From: SSF53 sp036170535
GTDB lineage: Bacteria; Spirochaetota; Leptospiria; Leptospirales; Leptonemataceae
DNA length: 64,000 nt
NCBI GenBank assembly: GCA_036170535.1
Contig: JAVHPJ010000242.1
Coordinates: 11,997-75,996, forward strand
Direction: 5' to 3'
A model generated the notes under the pieces. That model had not been told where the DNA came from. It did not search any database and was given only the letters and a program-made list of their open reading frames with translations. Positions 36,701 through 45,497 of the stretch are shown here, piece by piece. Within the stretch, counting starts at the first letter, position 1. Each line of letters begins with the position of its first letter. The translations under genes and the position numbers were made by a program.

Positions 36701-36780
36701 CGTATCGGCCGCCGTCGCTTGCGGATCGCGAGCACGCCGGGTATTTCCGCGAAAGTCGGTTGGGCGGGCGGCTGCAATGA
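33739..36780 (+). CDS. peptidase-MA/beta-propeller/outer-membrane-barrel protein
   Basis: 1013 residues from GTG 33739, chosen for GGGAG 5 bases upstream and because a signal peptide (ILTFGALLGALIFMLTPSG) follows at once; the frame extends to TTG 33652. An HExxH motif (IRHEYVHILT, about residue 132) marks a peptidase-MA-like domain; about residues 290-600 show propeller-like repeats with SPDG (PSLSPDGARLYY, AISPDGRYLA, FSTDGASLYF); the C-terminal 350 residues alternate polar and aromatic residues like a BamA/TamA-type barrel. Predicted outer-membrane protein. It starts 83 bases after metG and overlaps the next gene by 4 bases. Confidence 0.75.
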   Translation: MVKQRGILTFGALLGALIFMLTPSGALYAQLVPQGFASWKSLRTEHFWIHFPEGQEAFARRTATIAEKIHAELEPRYKSGASETHIALVFGSDLVNAFATPAGLDQIVLFLDNPQAGDFSRYDLWAELLIRHEYVHILTLRQWDFERGTLAALRILFGIPPNLLSPPAMIEGSAVYEESRPGKGRVDDPRTRMIVRSAILEDRFPSLTELMIGSFRWPLGNTYYLYGGRLLTYLSEKHGHNFSPDYWARDAIPIDVGSRMRVTTLGRAYTEYREKELAEFNREIAAIRARGVTPFERLTADGFSKDFLYIGADGAPRYFAAPSDRMSGLYRLNPDGETQRLRRLRDARGFAEAGGRSVYSEEHYFGYGFAFRYELYDGDRSLFLKRLAPGRSISYPSLSPDGARLYYIERDDRRRYLKSATLSEDGEPAEEVTLLETPLTGILQFTAISPDGRYLATLVRSGERGEGSLALCDLTRTPATCRRLVGGPGVKAQPRFSTDGASLYFSSDADGVYNLYRVGLSDGAVRRVTNLLGGAFYPAPAEDGLYAIGYFGGGFDIVRFNYADLKSEPSDLFLRGGEDDLVAPPGAGPGEAEEDNFFGADGELPGAGAGSTDGAIADYNPLLRFTPYLGGVFGPVSSVNLVLFGRDPLFRHLFVAGIGLGYPDPVAVVAYDYLRFSAGIGGVYYTNYFKSDRNPGCQREDDPLRFLCDDKYARFEQARAYLRYIDQGRFFSSQILLGYAHQKIRNARQLRSIDYEARDLNLSGPSAALLLGDVNYFPESISPELGWTLILETDYYTRPESKDRLERDVQHSVEYGVAEGGLAVYLPSFWAHHVNHLGAYGYGSYGPDRETQSVPLSRLVRGLGATRSPRDHAAAALTYEYRLPLFFMITSIFEENPSVRLRQSGLHLFADYGTVFDKRPYREDWTLSYGAALTFNLDILWLAFNEMKLTVARGTGPAGETHVYFSFSAEFSPDVIGADGRSNPITTPYRPPSLADREHAGYFRESRLGGRLQ

Positions 36781-37802
36781 GCGCAAAGCGGAGCGGAGAC
36801 GATTTCGCCGAATCGCGCGCCGGACGCTTATGCGCGGCGCATCTGGCTCACGAGCTGGCCCGTTTCTCGGACGCAACGCTGACGACGGAATTGCGCGTCG
36901 AACTGGCCGCGATTTGCGATACGCTCGCAGTCACGCCGTTTGCGAAACTGCTGCCGGAAGCGGAGGCGGTTGTGCGCCTGCTGGCGGCTCTGCGCGAATC
37001 GCCGAGCGGCGGCGCGGCCGGGCGCCTGGGCGAAGAGCTGCTGCTGGCGGCGGTCCAGGAGCTGGCGACGCGTCCTGAGACGTACGGCGATGCGCTTTCG
37101 CGCGACGCCTGGTTTCATCTTGCGGAGGACCTGGCGGAAGACGAACTGATTCGCACGACGTTGATTCATGCAAGCGTGAATAACCCGGTTTTTGCCATGT
37201 TAATCGCGGAGGTGCTCTACAACGGCATCAGCGATTTTCTCAACGAAAGCGGACGCGTGACGCAAATGATTCCCGGCATGGCCAGTCTCTTGAAGGCGGG
37301 GCAGAGCCTGCTGGGCGCCGGTTTTGAAAGGACGGTAAAGGAATTTATCCAGAAGAATGCGGATCGAACCATCCAGACTTCCGAGAAGTTTCTGCTGCGC
37401 AGCCTGAAGCCCGAAACCGTGCGCGACGCGGCGGATAAGATCTGGCGGGACTTCGCCGCGCGTCCCGTGTCCGAAGCCCGGGCATTTTTGCCCGCCGAGA
37501 AACTGCCGCGCTACGGGGAAGCGCTCGCCCTGTTCTGGTCCGAACTGCGCCGCCAGCCGCTATTCGAAGCGGTTGTGCGCGCGACGACCCGCCGGTTCTA
37601 CGCCCTGCGCGGGGAAGAAAGCGTTCTGGATTTGCTGGCCACAGCCGGGCTGGATCGCGAGCGATTTATTGAGGAAGGAGAACGCGCGCTGCAACCGCTC
37701 TTTGTCGCAGCGCGCGATTCAGGGCTGCTGGAAGCGCGCATTCGCGAGCGGCTGGAAACCTTTTATCGTTCCGCGGATGCGGCGCGCATTCTCGACGCCT
37801 GA
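36777..37802 (+). CDS. helical protein coupled to the barrel protein
   Basis: 341 residues, mostly helical, no signal peptide. A hydrophobic stretch at about 130-185 (NNPVFAMLIAEVLYNGI and MIPGMASLLKAGQSLLGAG) could associate with membrane. No family recognised, although similar uncharacterised Leptospira proteins are my impression. ATGA overlap with the outer-membrane gene implies translational coupling and perhaps a shared process at the envelope. C-terminal half is rich in Arg, Glu and Ala. Confidence 0.75.
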   Translation: MSAKRSGDDFAESRAGRLCAAHLAHELARFSDATLTTELRVELAAICDTLAVTPFAKLLPEAEAVVRLLAALRESPSGGAAGRLGEELLLAAVQELATRPETYGDALSRDAWFHLAEDLAEDELIRTTLIHASVNNPVFAMLIAEVLYNGISDFLNESGRVTQMIPGMASLLKAGQSLLGAGFERTVKEFIQKNADRTIQTSEKFLLRSLKPETVRDAADKIWRDFAARPVSEARAFLPAEKLPRYGEALALFWSELRRQPLFEAVVRATTRRFYALRGEESVLDLLATAGLDRERFIEEGERALQPLFVAARDSGLLEARIRERLETFYRSADAARILDA

Positions 37803-37853
37803 GCGGGGTCCGGGGCGCGCCGCCTGGTCGCCGGGTCCGCCTGCGGGGCGGTC

Positions 37854-39113
37854 TCAACGCGCGAGGGTTTCGCGCACCGCGTGGATCACATCGTCGGCGT
37901 CCTCGCGGGTCATTGCGCTGTAAATCGGAAGAGACACGATCTGCGCATAAATCCGTTCGGAATTGGCAAAGTCGGACTTTTTCAGGCCGTAGCTCTTGCG
38001 GTAACGAGTGAGCCGATACAGCGGAATAAAGTGCAGACTCACCGCGACGTTGCGCGCATACATCTCTTCCACAAAGCGATCGCGCGTAATTCCCGCTTCC
38101 GGCGAAATCTCAATCGTGTACAGATGGCAGGAGCTTCCCGTGGACTCCGGATTTAAACGCAGGCCCGGCAGCTCCGCGAGCGCATCGGAGTAACGCGCAT
38201 GGATAAGGCGTCGCGCGGCCAGCATATCGGCGCTGCGCGTCAATTGCACGCGGCCCATGGCGGCCGCCATGTCCGTCAGGTTGTATTTGTAACCGGGCTC
38301 GGTCACGTCGTAATGCCAGCGCTTGCGGCCGTAGGTCTGGCCCTTGATGCCGTGCAGGCGCATGCGGCGGATTCGTTCCGCATCGCGATCATTGGAAAGC
38401 GTAAGCATGCCGCCTTCGCCGGTGGTCAGATTTTTGGTGGCATAAAAGCTGAAGGCGCTTGCGTCGGCCAGGCCGTCCGCGCCGATCATTTTGCCGGCGT
38501 ATTCGCTGGGAAAGGCGTGCGCCGCATCATCGATCAGCTTGAGGCCGTATTCGCGGGCGAAGCCGCGCAGGGCGGCCATGTCGCAGGGGCGTCCGCCCAG
38601 ATGCACCGGCGCCAGCGCGCGTATGCGGCGACCGCTGGCCTTGTGAATGAGCGCCCGATTTTTCCAACGGCACTGACGTTTTACAAACTCACGAGCGATT
38701 TCGATGTCGAACAGATAGGTGTCGCGATTTACATCGAGAATGATCGGCAGCGCGCCGCTGTATTCAAAGACTTCGGCGGTCGCCGTGAAGGTCATCGCCG
38801 GAATGAGCACGGCGTCCTCCGGGCCGATCTTCCAGGCGGCCGCTGCGAGATGCATCGCAGCCGTGCAGGAGTTTACCGCGATGGCGTGTTTTGCGCCCAC
38901 GCGTGCGGCGAATTCGGTTTCAAAAGCCAGGGTTTCCGGACCGGAGGTCAACCAGCCGGAGCGCAGGACGCGGGTCACAGCGGCGATTTCTTCGCGGCCA
39001 ATATCGGGGCGCGCAAAGTAGAGCTTCCGGGATCGCAGACGCCGCGCCGTCGCGGACGCGGTCAGCGGAACTGTGCGGGCCAGATCGCTATTTGCGGGAA
39101 GTTCCATCGGCAT
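37854..39113 (-). CDS. DegT/DnrJ/EryC1-family sugar aminotransferase
   Basis: PLP-dependent enzyme of 419 residues that transfers an amino group to a nucleotide-linked keto sugar. Motifs: RSGWLTSGPE, AVNSCTAAMHLA, VHLGGRPCDM, LIDDAAHAFPSEY and FYATKNLTTGEGGM with the PLP Lys. An N-terminal extension of about 30 residues precedes the usual domain; MPMELP at 39113 or the second Met may be the start. It lies divergent from an epimerase-glycosyltransferase pair, within a surface polysaccharide locus. A 7-bp stem (AGGAGCG-ggag-CGCTCCT, 39132-39149) sits in the divergent gap. Confidence 0.9.
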   Translation of the reverse strand: MPMELPANSDLARTVPLTASATARRLRSRKLYFARPDIGREEIAAVTRVLRSGWLTSGPETLAFETEFAARVGAKHAIAVNSCTAAMHLAAAAWKIGPEDAVLIPAMTFTATAEVFEYSGALPIILDVNRDTYLFDIEIAREFVKRQCRWKNRALIHKASGRRIRALAPVHLGGRPCDMAALRGFAREYGLKLIDDAAHAFPSEYAGKMIGADGLADASAFSFYATKNLTTGEGGMLTLSNDRDAERIRRMRLHGIKGQTYGRKRWHYDVTEPGYKYNLTDMAAAMGRVQLTRSADMLAARRLIHARYSDALAELPGLRLNPESTGSSCHLYTIEISPEAGITRDRFVEEMYARNVAVSLHFIPLYRLTRYRKSYGLKKSDFANSERIYAQIVSLPIYSAMTREDADDVIHAVRETLAR

Positions 39114-39239
39114 GCGCCCTCCGCGGCGCTCAGGAGCGGGAGCGCTCCTATCTGAGTGTCGACCTGTGTCGGGAAATATTGACAGATTCCGCGCTCCGGG
39201 CGGCCCTTACATGGCATCGTCCGGGAACTTTTTTTGCGC

Positions 39240-40109
39240 ATGAACCAACGAACCGTCCTCTTAACCGGCGTGAGCGGCTACGCCGGCGGGGCGCTGCGGG
39301 AGGCCCTGCTTGCCGGGGGCTGGCGGGTCATCGGTCTGTCCCGTCGCCCGGGCGGCACGGGCGGCCCGCGCGCGGGCTATACGCATCTGGCCTGCGATCT
39401 GACGGACGCGCCTGCGGTCGGCGCCTTGCTCAAGGATCAGCCCCGGCCCGATCTTGTCATCCACGCGGCCTCGCGCGTCTCCAGCCGCAGCGACGCGGGC
39501 GCTCTGAATCTCAGGATGATTCGCTCCTTGCTGGATGCGCTTGCGCCTGTGGCGCCGCGCGTGATTTTGTTCAGCTCGGTCGCCGTGTACGGGGCAGCGG
39601 GCCGCACTGCGCCGGCCCGGCCGGGCGATCCCACGCGTCCGGTCGACGCCTATGGCGCGGGCAAGCTCGCCGCGGAACGGCTTTTGATCGACTCGGGACT
39701 CGCCGACTTTCGCATCCTGCGCGTTGCGCCCGTCTACAGTCCGGAGCGACTGCGCAATCTGGCGGTGCGCGTGTTTCTGCCTGGCGCGCCGATCCGGCTG
39801 CGCATTCTGCCGCCGCCGCAACACAGTCTGGTTTCACTCGAAACCCTGTGTGCGCGCACTCTGGCGTTGGCGAACGAAACCGTGCGCGGACGCTTTATCG
39901 AAAATCTTTGCGATGCGGAACCGCGCTCCCAGGCGGAACTGCTGGAACTCTTCACCGGTCCCGAGGCGCCGCTCTACGAACCGGTATTGCGGCCGCTGTA
40001 TTACATGCTGCGCAGTTTGCCGGGCCCGCCGGGTCGTCGTCTGGCGGAGGCCTACTGGAAGTTATTTCGATCCACTCTCTATGATCCCGGAGCGCGTCTT
40101 GAAGTCTGA
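39240..40109 (+). CDS. NAD-dependent sugar epimerase/dehydratase (SDR)
   Basis: 289 residues from ATG 39240. The Rossmann motif TGVSGYAGGAL, SRVSSRSDAG region, a catalytic Ser in LFSSVAVYG and the YGAGK active-site pair mark an extended SDR. Probably reduces or epimerises a nucleotide sugar or undecaprenyl-linked sugar for surface glycan assembly. Its 3' end overlaps the following glycosyltransferase by 29 bases. A perfect TTGACA occurs at about 39179, but no -10 box at the right distance. Confidence 0.85.
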   Translation: MNQRTVLLTGVSGYAGGALREALLAGGWRVIGLSRRPGGTGGPRAGYTHLACDLTDAPAVGALLKDQPRPDLVIHAASRVSSRSDAGALNLRMIRSLLDALAPVAPRVILFSSVAVYGAAGRTAPARPGDPTRPVDAYGAGKLAAERLLIDSGLADFRILRVAPVYSPERLRNLAVRVFLPGAPIRLRILPPPQHSLVSLETLCARTLALANETVRGRFIENLCDAEPRSQAELLELFTGPEAPLYEPVLRPLYYMLRSLPGPPGRRLAEAYWKLFRSTLYDPGARLEV

Positions 40110-41271
40110 ATCCGGAGCGCCCTGGCTCGCCGGGCGGCGCATACTCTTTGTCGCCAATCAAGATTGGTACTTTCTCCTGCACTGGGCGGCCCGGGCGCGC
40201 GCCATCCAGGCGGCCGGCGCGGACGTGTTGGTGGCGGCGCCGCCGGGCGAACGTTTTGCTGAAATTCGCGCCCTCGGATTTGAAACGTTTCCCCTGGGAC
40301 TGGATCGCAAAGGACTCAATCCCTTTCGCGAAGTCGCGGCGCTCCTGGGTCTCGTGCGTCTGGCGCGGCGGCTCCGGCCGGATTTGATTCACACCCTTAC
40401 GATCAAACCAAATCTGTACGGCGGCGCCGCGGCCCGGCTGTTGGGTCTGCCCCAGGCCGCCAGCGTGACGGGCCTGGGCATTCTCTTCACCGACGCTGCA
40501 GTCAGCGGCTGGAAACTGCGACTCGCGCGCCAGGCAGCGCTGGCTCTGTATCGCTTTCTCGCCGGCGCGCGGCGCGCGCTGATTCTTTTTGAAAATCCGG
40601 ATGATCGGGCGGAGCTGGTTCGTCGCGGCGCTGTGAGGCCGGAGCGTTCGGGGGTGATACCCGGCGCCGGCGTGAATCTGGACGAATATGCGCCGGCGCT
40701 TTCGCCGCCGGCCGGCCGGCCGCGCTTTTTGTTCGCCGGTCGGCTTTTGCGCGAGAAGGGTCTTTACGAGCTGCAGGCGGCGGCGGAATTGCTGCGCGCG
40801 CGCCGTGTGGACTGCGAGCTGCTGGCCGCCGGCATCGCCGACCCGGGCAACCCGGGCGCAATTTCCGAGACGACGCTGGAAGAATGGCGGCGCGCCGGCC
40901 CGATAAACTTTATTGGCGAGCGTCGGCCGGAAGACATGCCGGCCTTGTATCGCACGGTGCACGCCGCGGTTTTGCCGAGCTACCGCGAGGGGCTGCCGCG
41001 TTTCCTGTTGGAAGCCGCCGCCTGCGAATTGCCGGTGATTGCGTTCGACGCGCCGGGCTGTCGAGAGATTGTGCGCAACGGCGTCAACGGCTGCCTGGTT
41101 CCGCTGCGCGATGCGCCGGCGCTGGCCAATGCCATCGAGGCGCTGGCGGGGGACGCCGCGTTGCGCCGCCGCCTGGGCCGGGCCGGTCGTGAAATCGTGG
41201 GGCGCGAATACTCCGATGCGCTCGTGCTGGAGCGGACCTTCGCCGCGTATCGTCAGTTGCTGGGCTTATAA
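40081..41271 (+). CDS. GT4-family glycosyltransferase
   Basis: 396 residues from ATG 40081, inside the end of the SDR gene. N-terminal RILFVANQDWYFLLHW and HTLTIKPNLYGG are typical of polysaccharide GT4 enzymes (compare capsular/PglA-like transferases acting on undecaprenyl-sugar). The C-terminal donor site is clear: FLFAGRLLREKGLYEL, ERRPEDMPALY and SYREGLPRFLLEA (E-x7-E). Cytoplasmic-face enzyme. It ends 19 bases inside the 3' end of the convergent O-antigen ligase gene. Confidence 0.9.
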   Translation: MIPERVLKSESGAPWLAGRRILFVANQDWYFLLHWAARARAIQAAGADVLVAAPPGERFAEIRALGFETFPLGLDRKGLNPFREVAALLGLVRLARRLRPDLIHTLTIKPNLYGGAAARLLGLPQAASVTGLGILFTDAAVSGWKLRLARQAALALYRFLAGARRALILFENPDDRAELVRRGAVRPERSGVIPGAGVNLDEYAPALSPPAGRPRFLFAGRLLREKGLYELQAAAELLRARRVDCELLAAGIADPGNPGAISETTLEEWRRAGPINFIGERRPEDMPALYRTVHAAVLPSYREGLPRFLLEAAACELPVIAFDAPGCREIVRNGVNGCLVPLRDAPALANAIEALAGDAALRRRLGRAGREIVGREYSDALVLERTFAAYRQLLGL

Positions 41272-43358
41272 TTGCGCTGCAGGAGTCCGTGCGGATCGCG
41301 GCGGCGCGCGGCTTCCCGCAGGCCTTCGGCGCTCGCCCGGTCGCCCAGTTGTTCGTATAACTCCGCCGAGCGTAATCGGCAGTAGGGCGACCACTCGTTC
41401 AGTTCGATGCAGGTTTCAAAGCGTCGCAGCGCGCGCCGCAGCGCGTCCGGGGATTGCGGCTCAGCGGCGCGCAATTCCAGTTCGCCGCTTAATTGTTCAT
41501 CGAGGGCAAGAAACAGACTGCGGTGCGGCCAACCCGAAATCGATAGAGCCTCGGCCGCCAGGGTCGGCGGAATGTCCGGATGCACCTGGACAAAGTTAAA
41601 CACGGAAAAGGAAAGGTACGGTCGGAGGACTCGACATTTTTGCACGTAAAATGAAAAATTGTACGCCACAAACAAAAAAAGCGCCAGGCTCAGCCAGAAT
41701 ACGGTCCGCGACGCCCCAAAAAAGAAGCGCGCCGGCGTCGAACGATGCGGCGCCGCAGGACGCGGCCCCAGCCGTTTGAAAAATCCCAGCCAGAGCATCG
41801 CCGGTAAAAGCGTGTTCGCCTCCCAGAGCGTGTACTCCAGAAGTCCCGAGACGAACAACCCGCACAGAATAGCGAGCAGCGCCAATTGCTCGTCGTTCAT
41901 TCCCTTTTGAAACAACTGAAAGGCGATGCGCGTGATCGCCGCCACCAGGGCCAGATAAATTGCGAATCCCGGGATGCCGTAAAAAAACAACAGCATCAAC
42001 GCGTGGTTGTGGGCGTGCAGATCCGGACCAAAGGCGTTGATAAACCCGCGGTACTCCTCAATCGCCTGAGGCGGAAGGCCCTCGATCGGCAGGTAGGCGT
42101 TGATCTGCAAATTCTCCGGACCAAAACCAAGCAGCGGCGCAAAGCTGAGCGTGCGTTGGATGAACAAGCCCCAGATATCCAGGCGAATATAAAACGTGTG
42201 CAGATCCACGAACTGGAGGCTCTGATTCATCCAGATCAAACCGGCTGCCGTCAGGGTTCCGACTCCCGCCGCCGCGAGCGCAATCAGTCGGCGCCGTTCA
42301 AACAACCGCGCCTCGGGCCGCACGACATAGCGACCGACCAGCAGGAGCCCGACCGAGATCGCGCCGGACAGCGCGGCCGATCGGGCCTGGCAAAAATAAA
42401 TGACGAACACAGCCGCCGCGATGCTGACGATTCCCGCCAGTCGCCGCCAACCGCGTTCCGTCAGCGCAACGTACGCGGCTGCCGGCAAACCAAAGGCCAT
42501 GGCGGAACCGACGCTGTTTACATTGTAACCGCCGATCAGGTGCACCTGCATGGGCGATTGAAACACGTCCCAGCCCCGCAAGATGAAGGCGAATGCGGCG
42601 AACAGGACGGCGGCGAGCGCATATTGCGCCGCGAAAAAGCGCCATACCGCGCGGCGAATTGTGCGCGGAGAGCGGCGGCCTACAAAATAGAGCGCCGCGG
42701 CGCAGAGCAGGAGCGCCAGACCGGTGACGGCGCGAAAGCGCTCAGCCGCTCCCAGAGTGGAAAGCATCGCCGAGGCGATCATGAGCGCGACCAACCAGTC
42801 CACATCGCGCGGGCGAAATCCGGTGGCGCGCGGGCGAATCAAGAGATAGGCCGCGGCATAGAGCAAGAGCGGAATAGTCCGGAAGGTGACGCCCAATAGA
42901 TACGACTGGTGAAACAGCACGACCGTCGCCAGCGCCGTTATGAGAAACATGGTGCGCAGGCCCGCGCCGCGCACGAAGATATAAAGCAGGTAAAGGATGT
43001 GAAAGGCGAAGACGGCGCGCACATAAACGGACATGCGCGGCACGTCGGAGGGTTGCAGGTAGTACACGCCGTTCAGGCTCAGCACGAGCAAGGTGGCGAG
43101 GCTCAGAATCAGAAACGCGACCCGGACGGGTTGCAGGCGCTTGCGAGCAAGAAACAGGGCGATAGCCGTTACAAGAACAATGAAACCGACCGAGTCCTGA
43201 ACCAGGTTTTTGCGAAACTCTCCGGAAACCAGGAAGGCGCCCTGAATTGCGAGGCCGGCGCCGACGGCCGCTATTTGCTTCCAGCGTGTCAGTTTCTCAT
43301 CTCCGCTTGCGCGCGTTCCAGGTTCGGCGATTCCAGTATGAAGCGTCCGGCAGTCCAT
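41253..43358 (-). CDS. O-antigen ligase/polymerase-like (Wzy_C) membrane protein
   Basis: 701 residues with about 12-13 membrane helices. The Wzy_C signature is visible as LLGFGPENLQINAYL followed by HAHNHALMLLFFYGIPG, the long periplasmic loop and His used by WaaL and Wzy proteins. A C-terminal periplasmic tail (about 590-700) contains TPR-like helices (LEAAEPQSPDALRRALRRF-like pattern). Role: joining or polymerising O-antigen-type glycan. ATG 43358 overlaps the upstream gene by 70 bases; an internal CTG (43292) just before the first helix is an alternative. Confidence 0.85.
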   Translation of the reverse strand: MDCRTLHTGIAEPGTRASGDEKLTRWKQIAAVGAGLAIQGAFLVSGEFRKNLVQDSVGFIVLVTAIALFLARKRLQPVRVAFLILSLATLLVLSLNGVYYLQPSDVPRMSVYVRAVFAFHILYLLYIFVRGAGLRTMFLITALATVVLFHQSYLLGVTFRTIPLLLYAAAYLLIRPRATGFRPRDVDWLVALMIASAMLSTLGAAERFRAVTGLALLLCAAALYFVGRRSPRTIRRAVWRFFAAQYALAAVLFAAFAFILRGWDVFQSPMQVHLIGGYNVNSVGSAMAFGLPAAAYVALTERGWRRLAGIVSIAAAVFVIYFCQARSAALSGAISVGLLLVGRYVVRPEARLFERRRLIALAAAGVGTLTAAGLIWMNQSLQFVDLHTFYIRLDIWGLFIQRTLSFAPLLGFGPENLQINAYLPIEGLPPQAIEEYRGFINAFGPDLHAHNHALMLLFFYGIPGFAIYLALVAAITRIAFQLFQKGMNDEQLALLAILCGLFVSGLLEYTLWEANTLLPAMLWLGFFKRLGPRPAAPHRSTPARFFFGASRTVFWLSLALFLFVAYNFSFYVQKCRVLRPYLSFSVFNFVQVHPDIPPTLAAEALSISGWPHRSLFLALDEQLSGELELRAAEPQSPDALRRALRRFETCIELNEWSPYCRLRSAELYEQLGDRASAEGLREAARRRDPHGLLQRNYKPSN

Positions 43359-45490
43359 TCGCCGCGGCCGCGGCCGAGGCGTTCGAATTCCGGCGGCAGC
43401 AAACGGAGGCGGCGCACTTCGCGGGCGCCGGACTCAGCCTGAATTCGTGCAGCTTCTTGATCCGTGGCCGGGCCGACCAATACATTTTCTGACGCATCCC
43501 GCAATCGGCCGCGTTCGTCGAACCTTTTCGCGGTCGCCGCAAGCGTGACATAGCCGTCATTCAAAAAGGCGCGTACGCGGCGTTGGTCCAGGGTGCGGAC
43601 GCGACCTGGTGCGAATTCATCCGGCGCGCTCAGCGGGCCCGAATTCGCTTGCAAAGTCGTAACAATCAAGGTCCCGGAAAGCGGCGCGGGACTGAACTCA
43701 TTCACCGAGCGGAAGGGCGGCGCTGCGACGTTGACGAATCCGCCGCGCGTAAGCGCCAGCGCATTCAGCGCCAGCAGGGCGAGGCCCGCAGTAAATGCAA
43801 AGCGTTGCAGCGCCGCGCCGCCCGCCGCGCGAGCGCCATCACTGCGCCAGAGCAGAGTTGCAAGCAGCGCCGGCGCAAAAGCGCAATCGAGCAGATACCG
43901 CCCGCGATAACTTTCGCCGCCGTTGTGCCAGTAGGCGCCAAACAACGCCAGGTGCGCGCCCAGAATGCAGAGCAGCGCGAAAGGCGGGCCCCCGAAATGC
44001 AGACGACCGCGTCCGCGCCAGCCGAGTCCGATGAGGGCCGCCGCGGTCGGCGCGCCAAAAAGCGCCAGATCCGCCGACAGCGATTGCAGCGCCTCGAGAT
44101 TATTGAACAGGAATTTGCGGCCTGAGTGGCCCAGAGTTCCGTAGGTCGGATAACAGCCGTGGCCGGGACCAAAGCCCAGGGCCTGGCAGCCCGGCGCGGC
44201 ATATTCCGCCAGAAAGGCTTCCGTAAAAAAGAGGCGATCAGCGGGAAAAAGTCCGCCGTAAGCGCGTAACAGTGCAAGTCCGAGCGCAAGCAGCGCTGCG
44301 GTCTGGAATGCGCGCAGTAAATAGAAGCGGCGCGGTGCAAGCGCGCCTTTCGCCGCGGCGCGCGCGGGCAGGAGCGCGAGCAGGTCCGCTGCAACCAGGG
44401 CGCCAAGCAATGCGACCGCAGACTGGGGGCGCACAAACACCAGCGCGAGTCCCGCCAATAAGGCGAAAAGCGCGCCCCGTCGCCGGGGAAACAAAAACCA
44501 GCCCAGGACAAAGACAATTTCCAGGCACAGGGTGGCCACGTGGGACATGTAAGAGCCGGACGCAAAGTAGAGCGCCGGCAGACTGGCTGTAAGCGCCACG
44601 GCGAGGGTGCGGTCGGCGCGATCGCTGGCCGGCGCAATCGCCAGAAGCAGCGGACCGATCAGCGCCAGCGCTGCAAGGGCCAGCACGGCGTTCGCGACGC
44701 CGCCCAACTGCGCCGCTTCAAACACGGCCAGTATCGCCGACCAACCGTGATGATGCGCGCTGTAAAACGCCGCGCCGTCGCGCAGCATAAAGGGCAAAAG
44801 CAAAATGTCGTTCCAGCGCTCCTGGCTCAGGCCCGCGGGCGCCGGCGCCGCGCCCATCAATCGGCCGGAAAGAAACAGAAACGACTGCAGTCGATAGGCA
44901 AGTTCGTCTTCGAGCCGCGGCAGCGCCGGACCTTCGAACATAAAACGCGCGAGGACGACGCCGCCAAAGGCGGCGATCAGCCACCACGGGCGGATGCGCG
45001 AAGCGTCGCGCGCATCGAATCGTTCGAGGTCCAACGCGGAGTCGTCGCGCTGGAACCAGGCGTACAGTCCCGCCAGAAAAAACGCCGCGGCGAGGCTGCG
45101 TGCGACGCCCAGGGTCCAGGCGAGCGTCCAGAGCTGCCGCCAGGGGAGCGGCGCGGCGAGATTCAACTGCAGTACTGGAAAGGAACCAATCCACAGGAGC
45201 GCGATCGCGCCGGCAAGGACAGCCAGCGCGCGCTTCGAAAAGGCCAGTCCCGCGCGACGCAGGAGCCAGAGCCAGAGGGGCGCAAGCAGCGGCGACCAGG
45301 TCAAAACTTGCAGCAATCGATCGCTGACAAAAAACGCGCCCGACGCATAGCCCGAGAGCTTGATCCAGAAATTGTTCCCGCTCAGCTGCAGCGCGAACAA
45401 AACCAGCAAGGCGGCATTGGCGATAATTACGGCGGCGAAACCGGCGCGGGCGATGCGCGGAGCGACCGAGGCGGACTGCTGCGAATGCAT
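43289..45490 (-). CDS. GT-C-like polytopic membrane protein
   Basis: 733 residues, about 12 membrane helices in the first 560 residues, then a soluble tail of about 120 residues. A periplasmic-loop motif PRLEDELAYRLQ resembles the acidic Asp/Glu motif of GT-C lipid-linked sugar transferases, so a glycosyltransferase for surface glycan is likely. It starts 7 bases after the mgtE stop and overlaps the ligase gene, so mgtE, this gene and the ligase could form one transcript. Alternative: an uncharacterised membrane protein. Confidence 0.7.
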   Translation of the reverse strand: MHSQQSASVAPRIARAGFAAVIIANAALLVLFALQLSGNNFWIKLSGYASGAFFVSDRLLQVLTWSPLLAPLWLWLLRRAGLAFSKRALAVLAGAIALLWIGSFPVLQLNLAAPLPWRQLWTLAWTLGVARSLAAAFFLAGLYAWFQRDDSALDLERFDARDASRIRPWWLIAAFGGVVLARFMFEGPALPRLEDELAYRLQSFLFLSGRLMGAAPAPAGLSQERWNDILLLPFMLRDGAAFYSAHHHGWSAILAVFEAAQLGGVANAVLALAALALIGPLLLAIAPASDRADRTLAVALTASLPALYFASGSYMSHVATLCLEIVFVLGWFLFPRRRGALFALLAGLALVFVRPQSAVALLGALVAADLLALLPARAAAKGALAPRRFYLLRAFQTAALLALGLALLRAYGGLFPADRLFFTEAFLAEYAAPGCQALGFGPGHGCYPTYGTLGHSGRKFLFNNLEALQSLSADLALFGAPTAAALIGLGWRGRGRLHFGGPPFALLCILGAHLALFGAYWHNGGESYRGRYLLDCAFAPALLATLLWRSDGARAAGGAALQRFAFTAGLALLALNALALTRGGFVNVAAPPFRSVNEFSPAPLSGTLIVTTLQANSGPLSAPDEFAPGRVRTLDQRRVRAFLNDGYVTLAATAKRFDERGRLRDASENVLVGPATDQEAARIQAESGAREVRRLRLLPPEFERLGRGRGEWTAGRFILESPNLERAQAEMRN

Positions 45491-45497
45491 GGATGTC

